The notes under the pieces: generated by a model | Told to the model about the DNA's origin: nothing | The model's input: only the letters and a program-made list of their open reading frames with translations | Database searches by the model: none | Made by a program: the position numbers and the translations under genes | Shown here: piece by piece, positions 11,683 to 23,500 of the stretch | Numbering within the stretch: position 1 is the first letter of the stretch | How the letters are laid out: every line of letters starts with the position of its first letter | NCBI RefSeq assembly: GCF_958979055.1 | Contig: NC_084887.1 | Span: 33,954,620 to 34,018,619, forward strand | Direction of reading: 5' to 3' | Source: Alnus glutinosa | Taxonomy: Eukaryota > Streptophyta > Magnoliopsida > Fagales > Betulaceae | DNA length: 64,000 bases

Positions 11683-12230
11683 TTCTGTTTGCCTAATACA
11701 ACCAAAGAAGTAAAAGATAGGGAAGATAGAGAAGTAGTGCAGCACATAGATAGAAGAGAGTAGATAGAGAAGTTTCGTTCGTTTGTGATGGGATTTTTGG
11801 TCTTTAGCATTCAAAAAGATTATGCGGTATTTGGATTATTCAAGAAGCTGCTATATCTTCACTTAAGATTAATGGAGACTATTTTGCTTCCCAGAACCAA
11901 CAGGTACACTTGGCTTCTAATGATGCAGGCCTTAGGTTCATATCCTACGGTTTGGGAGGCGTCAAGCGTTTTGAATTTTTTGGGATTTTTTTTGGACAAA
12001 ACGGTGCCGTTCAAATGAGGGCATTTTTGTCCACCTTTGTCTAAAAAAGGCACGTACATGGCACGTGGGGTCACTTCCGTCTCTTCAAACGGCACAATTG
12101 GACGGAAGGGGGTGAATTGCAAATTTTTGAAACTTTCTGGAGTGCAATTGACGCAATCGAAACATTGGTACCAAGATTGCAAATTGGTGTAAACTTTAGG
12201 GGGGTAAATTGTAGTTTTCCCTTAAAAAAT

Positions 12231-12507
12231 ATATAAATATCATTCTTGTTTTACCCCCATTGTAGTTTTCTTTTCTCCTTTTCTTCTGGTGGTGCTGAAT
12301 GCCAGACCCAACTTGTCCTTACGTCTGACGTCACTTAAGAAAATGATCCCTATTCAAATGGCCATGACTTCTATAAGGTCATGGCAAAAACGTAAGTTTT
12401 TTTTGGCTCACCAATAAAAAGTTGGCATGTGAGCTTGGAAAAAAAAATGAAATAGAATCAAAACACTCGATCTACATCTCATTTCTTCATCATTTACCGC
12501 TGCTTAG

Positions 12508-12548
<41 letters not shown>

Positions 12549-12660
12549 ATTCTACATATGATTTCTTCATATTCTCTTCAACGTTTACCACTTATGCGAT
12601 TTCTGTTTGGAGAGCGACAAAACGAGGGAAAGTGAAGGAAAATTAGAGAACCGTAGGAGG
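12231..12660. other. Spacer with poly(A) tract
   Basis: A run of more than 30 A near 12509-12545 separates two similar segments, TCTACATCTCATTTCTTCAT before it and TCTACATATGATTTCTTCAT after it. This suggests a short duplication around the tract. No gene recognised. Confidence 0.5.
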
Positions 12661-13130
12661 AAGAGTGGCTAACCCATGTTGGAGGAGTAGCGTTCGGTGG
12701 CGTGGCAGCGTGTTCTGACTCGGGGAGGTGGCGGCGTGTTCCGACCTGGGCGATGCCAACAGTGTCCAGACCCACGTCGGAGGAGCAACGTTCATCGTTT
12801 GGTGGCGTTGGGTTTGGCCTGGCTGTGACATCGTGTTCTAAATCGGGCGTTAGTGGCGTTTTCCAGCCTAGGCGATGCCGAAAGCGTCCAGACCCACAAC
12901 CTCCAGACCCACGTCAAAGGAACAATGTTCCGTGGCTTTGGGGTTGGCTTGGCTGTGGCGGCGTGTTTCGACCCAGTCGATGGCGGCGTGGTCTGGTACG
13001 GGCGTTTGCAGCATGGTTTGGCCTGGGCGGTGCCAGCAACGTCTGGCCTGGCTGTGATGGTGCAGATTTGGGTAGGGGCGGTCTCTTTGTTCTCAACTTG
13101 TCTGAGAGGGAAATGGGGCAAAACAATTGT
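12660..13130. repeat. GC- and CpG-rich internally repetitive island
   Basis: Unlike its AT-rich surroundings, this block is G+C-rich with many CG dinucleotides. Diverged units repeat GGCCTGGCTGTG, GGCGGCGTGTTTCGACC, GGCGATGCC and GTCCAGACCCACGTC. The unit is about 150-190 bases and occurs two to three times. Several frames stay open on both strands, but the proteins are low-complexity and unlike any family I know. It may be part of a transposon or a satellite fragment. Confidence 0.55.
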
Positions 13131-15860
13131 TATGATCCGGTGTTTCGGTAACACTTGAGTTTGTTGAGTTTTTTTGTTCTAAAATGACTTGTCAATATGT
13201 TATTTGTGAGCAAAAAACCTTTGTTTTATGTCATGACCTGACAGAAGTTGTTCTCTTTTTAATTTGAAGAGAGAGATTTCTTTATTCCATTTTTTTTTAA
13301 GTGTTTCTTTTCCATTGTTGGGTGTTATAGTTCTCGACAAATTAGTAAATGTAGAGACTATTTTTTTATTTTTTATTTTTATTTTTAAGTTGATAATGAT
13401 TTTTACTATTGGATTTAAGATTACTATTACATTTTGATCCAATAATAATTTTAAAGTCACATTAATTTTAAGATAATAAAAATATGGTATTTAGCATTAC
13501 TCTTCGACATATATGTTGAGCACAATACCAGCTAGGTTTTCTTTTTTCCCATTTGGTTTATATTTGATTTGCATCTAGTGTTTTTGAAACTTAATCATTG
13601 AATTTGTGAAATTCACGTGAAATAGATAGCAAATATACAAGGGATGGACGTGATGTGAATGAGGTCTCTTTTTTCTTTTCTCTTTTTTAGAAAAATGCAA
13701 GATACACCAATTTGCAATAAGTTTTTTGAGGGAAAAAAAAATTGGTTTTTACGCTCAACTTCCGTCTAAATTTTTACAAAAATCGTTAAATTTGTTCTAA
13801 TTGTATTTTGACACATGTCACTTATCATGTTTAAATTAATATTATTAAGATACTATATGTAAATATTTTACATAATTATATATATGTGTGTGTTTCGGTC
13901 ACTCTCATTTACTCAACCACCCGTACCGGGCAAAAAGTGGTTCGCCAACCTCTCAAGCCTTTTATTTTTTTGCAAATGGACCTCTTAAGCCGTTTTTTTT
14001 TTTTTTTTTTTTTTGGGCAGATGGAGGCTGGCTGAATCACCCTCAAAGCCATAGGAATCGTTCGGCAAAAATTGCACCGTGCTTTCTGAAATTCTAGGAT
14101 TGAGCACAAAACGATTGGGCTTAAATTTGAGGTCATTAAGGCCCACTTTTTGGGCCGAGGCTAGGTCCATTAGAAAGGCCTTAGATAGGCCTATAACCCC
14201 TATAAAAGGACATAGTCTTTTTGGATTGTGCAAGTGGCCCATTAGAAGACCCAAAGTGAGAGGACACTTATTGGACTTCAATGAGGCCTTCTTTATATAT
14301 ATATATATATATAATCTTCTTCTTCTTCTTTTTTTTAAAAAAAAAAACAAAAAAGGTCTTTTTAAGGAAAACCCTTAGCCTAATCTTGAATCAGTTATAA
14401 TAATTGGAATTAGTCTAACTAGGAATAAATAGCATTAGAGCTTGAGTTTATACTATATCTATAGAGCTTTAGAGAGTGTACTTAGCAAAACAAAGAGGTA
14501 AGTGAATACAATTATACTTCTCTTATTTTATGCCCTGTGTTGTAAACGTTTGTACAATGCTTCTTGTGCTGCTACATAGATTGTTTCTTTTGTGGGTATG
14601 TTATTTTAAAAGAAAATGTTTGAATTTATGATCTCTTAAATATTTTTCAAAGTTCTAGTTCTCAAACTATTAAGAAAAAAAAAATATTATAAAAGAAGAA
14701 TAAATGATAAATATAAGGGAAATGCTAAAAATACTCCTAGTACACTTGTTATGCACTAAGAGTACATGGATCATTCACCTAAATATAATGCATGCATTCA
14801 AAAGAAGTGCCTCGTATATTAGAAATAGCACAGTACTAGAGTTCAGAGGATGAAGTGCAAACACTTCGTGCGGTCCATCAATGAAATGTTTCTATTACGA
14901 GTATACCCATAATTAATCGAATAGATTCATTTCCAAAGGACTCCTTCTGAGGCTACAAGTTGAATCGGATCTCTAGGGGTTGTACAACCCTCCCTCATAT
15001 ACATGTCATAATAGTGTGTAAAGCCACAGAACAAGTGAGAGGACAAAACTTACTATAAATTATTTTGGAAAGTAAATTTTAATGTTTATGATCAAAGAAG
15101 AAAAAGAGTTTCCAAAGACAATGTGACAAATAATCCATAAATAAATTAATAAAAAAATTACTACGATTTTCTCTCTTCTTCGAGAATAATAAAAAGTGAA
15201 TAAAGAAAACATATTTAAATGAAACAGTAAAATTTGATAGCTAAAATAAAAAAATGAGATATAAGTGCCTTGAAAAATAAGTAGTTAATATAAAATTTTT
15301 AAAAAAATGATTCTTTAATTAAATTTTGCTGAGCCTAGCAATAATTCAGCCAAAAATCACTATATATATAATAATGATTTTATATACTACTTTTCTAAAA
15401 CACCTATATAATATTCGTGTGTGTAGAAATTTCTTCTATTACCTCAAAAAAGAAAGAAAAGAAAAAAAAAGAAAAGAAAAAAGTCTAGGTCTTCCCACGT
15501 GATATTTACTTTTAGGCTTAGTGGATAAGTATATACCAAGTGTGATAGCTTGTGGGCCGTTGATGGATGACCCAACCAAATTGCTCCGTTCTGATTGAGG
15601 CCCCCTGAGCAACGTACACGGCACCATTTATTACATATGCTTCCAATCCTCTCCTTTTGTGGTTCGTAGTTTGTACACGCAGCTATTAAGAACCAAGAAG
15701 CTTCAGGGCCTCCACGTACTTTCCTGTCTGTCGCCAATTTGCCAACAACCCGCCCTCACCCGAGTCACCCTTGCAACTTGCGCATATTTATTAGAAAATC
15801 GTACGATTAGGGTCGGTTTAAATTATAATTTTTTTTTTTATTTTTTTTTTATCAAAATTA
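13131..15860. other. Repeat-rich intergenic DNA, no gene recognised
   Basis: It contains a CATTACTC-type MITE end near 13490, a poly(T) tract at about 13993-14014, a promoter-like CCCTATAAAAGGACA near 14200, (TA)n near 14295 and A/G-rich runs near 15450. The segment 14100-14560 looks like an LTR leader (TATA box, GTGAATACAATTATACTTC), but I could not find matching ends. No coding region is supported. Confidence 0.4.
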
Positions 15861-15864
15861 ATTT

Positions 15865-16370
15865 ATATATTTTTGTAATTAGCTTAATTTACAAATCGTT
15901 TACTGTTGTTAAATTCCATTAAAAATTTTGACAAATTCCGTTAGGAGCTACGTCAATGCCAATAAAATGATGACATATGTAGATCATAATAAAAAAATAT
16001 AAATAAAAAAATAATAGTACTTGAAAAAATTTGAAAAGAGAAAAGAGATGGTTGCCAATTGGACAGTCACCCCTTTGGGGAAGGCCTGGCCACCCCCGAC
16101 CACATCTGGGGTAGCGCACGGCCTCCTCTAGGAATTGGAGGTGGCCTGAAGGCCACCCCTAGATGCTTTGAGGGTGGCTGCCAAATCGGTAGCCATCCAT
16201 TTTCTCTTTTCAATTTTTTTTAAAGTATTATTTATTTATATATATTTTTTATTATGATTGACACATATCGTTATTTTATTGACACTAACATGACGCCTAA
16301 TGAGATATGTTAAAATTTTTAACGGAATTTGACTCAGATGAACGATTTGTAAATTAGGCCAACCACATGA
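15865..16370. repeat. Foldback element with about 200-bp arms and GC-rich core
   Basis: The left arm runs through TTTACAAATCGTTTA, AATTCCATTAAAAATTTTGA, ATTCCGTTAGGAG and GATCATAATAAAAAAATA to GAAAAGAGAAAAGAGATGGT. It is mirrored on the right by ATTTTCTCTTTTCAATTTTT, TTTTTTATTATGATTGACA, ACGGAATTTGACTC and GAACGATTTGTAAATTAGG. The centre (about 16050-16190) is GC-rich with GGCCACCCC-type inverted motifs. The layout resembles the element at 47808-48459. No transposase is seen. Confidence 0.7.
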
Positions 16371-17076
16371 ATTTTTGAATTAATTTTAATAATGAAGAGA
16401 GTAATTTATAATTTAGGCAAATTTCAAAGATTAAATACCGTAATTTTCCCAATATTTAATGCTCCAAATCCTGGTGGGTTCAGACCTTGAGATATTTTTT
16501 TCTCCAAATCTGAGCACCTGGCAAAAAAAAGGAAAAAGTATTTATGAAATCTCATTTAGACGTCATGATTAGGTCATAGTGCAAAATATAGTATGTTTTT
16601 ATATTTTTATTATTTATCCAAAAAATACAATAATATCATGATTAATTGTAACTATCTGTTATCTGTATCAACGATGTTCGATCTTTTTTATTTGCACAAA
16701 AATAAAACCCACTTGGAGTAAAGCCCTGTCTCGAATTGCCATAGCTAGTGTCTGGAGATCTACCTTCCGTATATATAATACATATTCCTCCAAGTTGTTC
16801 ATCAAAGCACCTTCCTTGAGACTCTAAATTATTAAAGTTGCTTTATTTATTTATTTATTTTCCATTAACTTTGTATCATTTTCCTTCTTGAAATAAACAA
16901 CATTACTTCAACTTGTTTTTATCAGTGACTGAAATATAAAATTGTAATAAAAAAATTATAGCGGTTCAGGCATTTTCCATTGAAGAATTGTAAAGCACAC
17001 AAGACCGGAAAGGAAGTGTTTGGTATGGAAACGTTGTCGAAATTGTGAAGGGAGTGGCGGTCTTGTTGGGCAAGAA

Positions 17077-17082
17077 AGTCAA
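17077..17082 (-). promoter_or_regulatory. W-box core upstream of the WRKY gene
   Basis: AGTCAA on the plus strand is TTGACT on the minus strand, the W-box core bound by WRKY proteins. It lies about 430 bases upstream of the WRKY start. Self- or cross-regulation is known for some WRKY genes; a single short site is weak support here. Confidence 0.25.
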
Positions 17083-17472
17083 TGGGAAAAGTCGCAAACA
17101 TGGCGGCATGTCATATGGGGTGAGTTTGGAGGGAGATTTTATTGTACGCAACATCCTGGAGTTGGGATTCTTTTGGGTTTTAATTTTCAACCAGAAGTTC
17201 CAAAGTGAGGATTAAAACTTAGAATTAAGGGGGAAAAAATGTCGCTTTCCGTTTCTGCTGCGTGGACTTTCCACTGGCATGAAATTTGAAGATAGCACGA
17301 AACAACAAACACGGCCATCATTACCAATACCCCATTTCTCACCAACGCCCAGGAAAGAAAAACAATAGTTGTTGCAGTTTCAGAGAGAGAAAAAAGAGGG
17401 TAAGAGAGGCTTGAAGGGGGAGAGATGATTGGACGGAGTGGCACAGAGGCAATTTGATAGCGAGAGACAGTT

Positions 17473-17475
<3 letters not shown>

Positions 17476-17504
<29 letters not shown>
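17476..17504 (+). repeat. (AG)n tract in WRKY 5' leader
   Basis: An uninterrupted AG repeat ends two bases before the WRKY start codon. GA/CT tracts are common in plant leaders and may affect transcription or translation. Confidence 0.9.
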
Positions 17505-17505
<1 letters not shown>

Positions 17506-17507
<2 letters not shown>

Positions 17508-20500
17508 GGCAAAGAAGGACGATTATGGGAGAATTTCAGCGCCAGCGCCAGCACCAGCGCGTCCTACGATAACGCTACCACCGCGTCCATCCATGGAGAC
17601 CATCTTCACGGGTGGGGCCGGAGCGAGCCCGGGACCCATGACTCTGGTGTCCAGCTTCTTCTCCGACAACTACGCGGACGGAGGAGATTACCGGTCCTTC
17701 TCTCAGCTACTTGCTGGAGCCATGGCCTCTCCGCTCGCCAGGCCCAGCTTCTTTACCGACAATTCCACCGACGGTTCTTCCAATGAACTGGGTTCCGATA
17801 TGGGTTCTGGGTTTAAGCAGAGTAGGCCCATGAATTTGGTGGTTGCTCGTTCACCATTGTTCACAATTCCACCTGGGTTGAGCCCCTCTGGCTTGCTCAA
17901 CTCGCCTGGGTTCTTTCCGCCGCAGGTAATTGATCCAATTCTCGTGAATTTGTGATGGGTTTGTTCTGTTTTCGGTTAATTCTGAAGTACGTTTGATGAT
18001 TTCTGAAACTAAATAATTGATTTTTATGGAGTTGCATAGTGCTTGTTTTGTTTTAGAGTATTGTGTTGGACTGAGAACTAAGGATAAGATATAGGTGGCA
18101 GATGGTGGTGTCATTGAGGAATGCAGTGGTGTTTGTCAGGTCAAGAATTGGCTTACATGAATTGTAGTTTACTGAGGTTTAGACTTAAGATTCTGAATAA
18201 CATAGTGAGGGATTTGAATTATAACTGGAAATGGATTCATTTTGAAACTACAGGATATTTAAGTTTGAAATTCCAGTGGTAAAGGGATGGGATAGGTTTA
18301 AGAGAATTTGAAGTTCAAATCTTGCTTACCAACAATGCAAAGGACATCGATCAAATTCAAATTTCATTGGACAGCCAAGATTGGCTATCTCATATCGTCA
18401 AACTCTGTCAAATTTATGCTTTCATGCCTGTATCCAAAGAAGCATATTTAAATTTATCTGTTTTCCATGTGTTGGACTTAATTTCCTTCTGTTTCGTTCT
18501 CTAACCAAGGTTTGGTTCAGCTTGTGATGGTTCCAATCAGCCATTGGGGATGAATTTTAATGATGTGTCCAAAATAAGGAGACTTTTTGGTTTGATTGAA
18601 ATTTTGAGGGATTGGACATGGTGAAAATAAGTTAAAAATACTGAAAAGTCTTATTTTTGGCCAAATTATGTGATGTTGTTGAATAACAATAGGATTTTTT
18701 TTATAAAAAAAAGGGAAATGACAAATTACAGTTTGGAACTGCTACTGAAATGAATGTATGGTGGTAATTTTAGTAATACCAGTTAGATGAAGTATTGTTT
18801 TTACCATATAAAGTAATTTACTAGCTAATCTTGCATTGATGATAAAATATAAAATAAAGAGAAATTGCAGAGAGAGAAAATGACATAAGGAATTTAATTG
18901 GTTCAGCTTAAGAGGTCTACATCTACTATATGAAATGCCCAATAGGGCTACATTTTGATTGTATTAACTTGGTCATTTTTTGTACAATAAGATGTATTTA
19001 CAGAGAGTATATCATACTGTCATGGTAGGAAAATGTGGTAGGTGAAAAATATTTTAATAACATCTCCCCAAAACTCAAAGTAGAAGCTTGAGTTTGGAAG
19101 TCAAAGGATTGTGTGGAATCCTTGAAAATTGCTAATTGGGCAGAGTTGGGACTAGGTTGATGTGAGTTGGCATGGGCGAAATCTGAGTGATAGGCAAAGT
19201 TCATGATGGATTGCTTACGAAACCCAGCTCGAATCATGGAAAGACATGATTGTGAAGTGCGTATGGATAAAGGCACATCATGCACTTGGTGCGTGCAGGT
19301 AAGGACGCCCGTGTACCGTGCATGATAGCATGTGTAAACTCCTATGAAAGGCAGCGTGTGAAGACATGGGTGTTGGCGGGTGATAGATACCTGGCAACCG
19401 CTGATCCCGGATTTGGTGTTGGTTGCTTTAGAGGACGTCTAAATTGATCCAAGGGGCAAGAAGAGCGAGAACATTAATTTTTTTTGGTTCGTTGATTTTT
19501 TAAGGGTTTTTAATGCTTTTTTTGGGTGTTGCTTTTTTCTGTCAGATTTGGGTTTGGTAGGGCCGGAGGTGGATCCAACGCGTCATGGATGGGTGCAGTG
19601 CATGAATCCAACTCTTGCTGGAATCTGATCTTGGTCAGCTGGTTAACCGATCTGCGCTAGGCGGATCAGGGTAAAATAAGGATCGGTTGAAGTGGGCTGG
19701 ATTGGATCAAGATGGATTCAATCCAATTTGAATGAATCAAGTTGGGTCAAAGTGGATTGGGTTAAGGAACTTTGGTGTGAGTCGGATCTGAAGACTTGGG
19801 CCAGGTTTGAATAAGATGCCTTCCACCTTGGAAAATGGTTTAAATCTGTTTGACTCGGAGTGTGCAATGCAAGAACATAAGGTGGACGTGCATGGGTGCG
19901 TGTGATGTGTGCAGTTCTTATTTTGTGTAGGAGTGCGTGGTTTTTTTAGGTGTGTGAGGGTGTCCCTGCATGTGGCGTATGTAGGTCTTATGTTGCATGG
20001 GACACATGCCAGTGTGTGGCACATATATATGTTGGCAACTGGGAACGTGTGAGGCATGTAAAACGACAATAGGAAAGTAGAGGCGGTGCATGGAATCGCG
20101 TTAGAATGCTTGTGGTGGTCTTGGTGGCGAAGGAACTGGGATCTAGGTTGACAACCTCTAGGCCCAGTGACGAGGTCAGTTGTTGGTAAAAACGGCTGTG
20201 GAAGGTCAGATTTTGAGGTGGGGCGTGGGAGCGTGGCTTGTACATCAAGGGCGCATGAGAGAAATTTTTGGCAGCGGATCCCATGGTTGGGTAGATCAAC
20301 CATTTCTGAGGTAGTTTTAGGTGTCAGTTGATGAAAAAGAGAAATTTTTGGCAGCGGATTGTCGGCAGCACATGAAGCATGTGGGAGAAAAGTAGAAGAG
20401 ATAGGAGGCCACAAAAAGTAGCTTTAATATCATGATAATGTATGAAATAAAATAAAATGAAGAAAAATTGTAGAGAGAGAAAATGACAAAATTTAAGTGG

Positions 20501-23500
20501 TTTAGCTTAAGAGGCCTACGACTTATTATAGGAAATACCCAATAAGGCTACATTTTGATTGTTTTTATTTAGTAGATTGTACTGTCACAATACAAGTGTA
20601 GTACAATGTGGTATACTGTGGTAAGTGAAGGATATTTTAGTGCTTTAACAGTTGGATTGTTGAAAATTGAAGTCTCTTTAGGTCTGTATTTCCTTCTAGA
20701 CAACTTGTATAATTTGTTGAGAAGTGAGAACTTTGCAGATTTATCAGAAATCTTGCAGTTTAGAACGAGAGTACTGACCTATCTAAGCCATCCGAGTGGA
20801 TACAATAAGCGGCAATATGCCTGCTAGGCTTGCGTCGGTGATGGTGCTTGGCACCTTATTATCTACCATAACAATGCCATCTAATTTTCTTGAAGGTAGT
20901 GGCTTATTTTTGTATGGGTATTCATAATTTGTTCCCCAAAATCCACGCAGAGCCCCTTTGGAATGTCCCACCAGCAAGCCTTGGCGCAGGTTACAGCTCA
21001 AGCTGCACTAGCCCAATCTCATCATATTCACATGCAAACTGAATATCAACCTTCTTCAGTAGCAGCTCCTACAGAGTCGCATAATCCATCATATAATCTA
21101 AGTGGAGCTTCACAGCAGCAGATGGCACCCTCAACATCAGACCCCAGAAGTTCCATGATGGAATCATCAGAAGCCTCTCATGCTGATAGGAAATACCAAC
21201 CTCCTTCCGCTGCAATTGATAAGCCTGCTGATGATGGCTTCAACTGGCGTAAGTATGGGCAGAAGCAGGTTAAAGGCAGTGAGTATCCACGAAGCTATTA
21301 TAAATGTACACATCTGAATTGCCCTGTCAAAAAAAAGGTTGAGCGTTCTCTAGATGGCCAAATAACTGAAATTATCTACAAAGGCCAGCATAATCATGAA
21401 CAACCCACTAGGCGTGCAAAAGAAGGTGGTGATATAAATGGAAATATAAATTCTCAAGCTAAGCCAGATCTGGGTTTGCAAAGTCAGGCTGGAAACTGGA
21501 ACAACTCAAGTGAAAGGCTACCAGCTTATTCAGTTCCTGACGGGGATCAGGAATCTACTCAAGCTGCACCTAGTCAATTACCTGGATCAAGTGACAGTGA
21601 GGAAGACGGCGATGTTGAAACAAGAGGAGAGGGGGATGATGATGAGCCAAATCCGAAGAGAAGGCATGTTCCCAACTAACTATTGTACCTAATCATCCTT
21701 TTACCTCCTCTTTTTTTTTTCTTTTAATTTTGAAAATCATTGCCTTGGAGTGCAGGATCACAGATGCTGTGACATCTGGCGTACCTTTGTCACACAAGAC
21801 TGTAACAGAATCAAAAATCATCGTGCAAACAAGAAGTGAAGTTGATCTTTTAGATGATGGCTACCGATGGCGCAAGTATGGGCAGAAGGTGGTCAAAGGC
21901 AATCCCCATCCAAGGTGATAACTTCATCGATATTTCTAATTGTGTTTTGTTCCAATGGTTGTTTGATGTAAGTGGACCCTAGGAATATTTCAATAGCGAT
22001 ATATGACATGACAATGTAAAAATAACATAAATTGAACAACAGAGTTGCATCAACTATGGCCCCAGTTAATTGGCTATAAAATATTCTTGGATAAATAAGT
22101 TACCTCTAAGATGAAGCTCTAGGGTTGGTATGATTTGAAGTGTGGCAAGCTGTTTTATTATCTTATCTAATTTACAATCTATTATAATCCATTTTCAGAA
22201 ATATTTGAAATTTCAAATGTTGAGGGGGCCATGAACTGATCAACTGAAGCTTACAATCATAAAATATTGTTAAACATGTCAGTAATGCTGTCTCTTAAAT
22301 TTAGAGTTTATATATGGTTTAGAATTTCTGTATGCATTTGAGAAGATCGCCATGCTAGAACTTGGGCTACAAAAACATTAGTTTAGGCCACCCTTTATCC
22401 TTTCGATCTAGGGGTGAAAATGCAGGCAGATAATAACCGCCCGCATCTGCTATCTGCTATTGGTATATGCGGATGCGGTTATGAAAACCTATTATACGCA
22501 TATGCAGATGCAGATAGCGATTTTAGGGTATGCGAATGCGGTTAATAATCGCATCTGCATTCCCTTTATATATAATATATTATATATATTTTTAATTAAA
22601 TTCACTAATACGATGTCGTTTTGAATTTGGTAAAGCTTATAACCTTTAGGTTATGTTATGTTTTTTTTTCACTATCATCTCAAAGTAATACCTTACTATA
22701 TTTACTTTTTTTTGGGTAATCCAAATCTCAATTACTCTATGAGACAATGATCCTCTATGGCTGATAATCGTGAATTGTGTAACAAGTGAAATATTAATTT
22801 ATTTAAGTTTGCATATAGTAATAACCACATTATTTAATCTTGCATATAGATTTAGATAGTAATCTAAAACGCTTATTACCTTACATGCGGATAGCGGATA
22901 ATAACCACATTTAATAACTGCAATAACCGTACAGATGTGGATAGTAATTGAATTATGCGGATGCGGATGTGAATACCTAAAAGCGATAACCGCGTTATAA
23001 GGATGCGGATATTGCCAATAACCGCATCCTCATTTTCACCCTATTTCGATATGTGAGAGTGTAACTTGAGTATTTTACTTGTCAATTTAAAATTTTAAAT
23101 GAAAGATTGGAAATTAAAAGACAAATAAAAATTGTCTTCGTACTTATCAGAAAAGAAAATAAACTAAAAAATGTCTCCTTAAGTCTTGTCTTTCTGCTTT
23201 CACTTGACATGCATCGACTCTTGGAAACCATTGGCTTATCCATGCTAGAATCTGTCTTCTTTACTTTTACCTCTTTGTATGTTGTTTCTTTATGTGCTTT
23301 TGCCACTCTGCACTTGATGAGTAGTGCATCTACTAGATGTTCCATCTATGAAAACGTAAATCTCATCCACGGTTTTATAAAATCTGAATACTCAGAAAAT
23401 AAGAAATTTCATTCCTTCCAAAAGTTGGTATCTTGATCACGAATCGAAGCTTTTGTAAGGGATAGGAGACATAATCCTTCGCTTATCTCCCAGAATAACA

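Larger units (their letters stand above)
10546..12221. mobile_element. Pack-MULE-like Mutator element with long TIRs
   Basis: The element begins GGGAAAACTACAATTTACCC and ends with its near-complement, closing GTAGTTTTCCC. Similarity between the inverted arms continues for roughly 220 bases (to about 10775 and from about 11995), covering the CTTCCGTCCAATTGTGCCGT block and the GACAAAAATGCCCT block. An exact 9-bp duplication, TTAAAAAAT, flanks it (10537-10545 and 12222-12230). Long TIRs plus a 9-bp duplication are the mark of Mutator-like elements. The interior (about 10800-11990) has no transposase but holds gene-like pieces, including a calmodulin-like exon on the minus strand. Confidence 0.9.

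Noticed and set aside
12643..13158. Several overlapping frames on both strands in the GC-rich island
   Set aside because: All are low-complexity, overlap each other and follow from composition and internal repeats.
17187..17444. Minus-strand 85-residue frame upstream of the WRKY gene
   Set aside because: It lies in the WRKY promoter/leader, has no homology I recognise and no other exon.
22409..23043. GCGGAT-rich segment as a CRISPR-like array
   Set aside because: Words occur in both orientations without regular spacers, and a target duplication marks it as a transposon.
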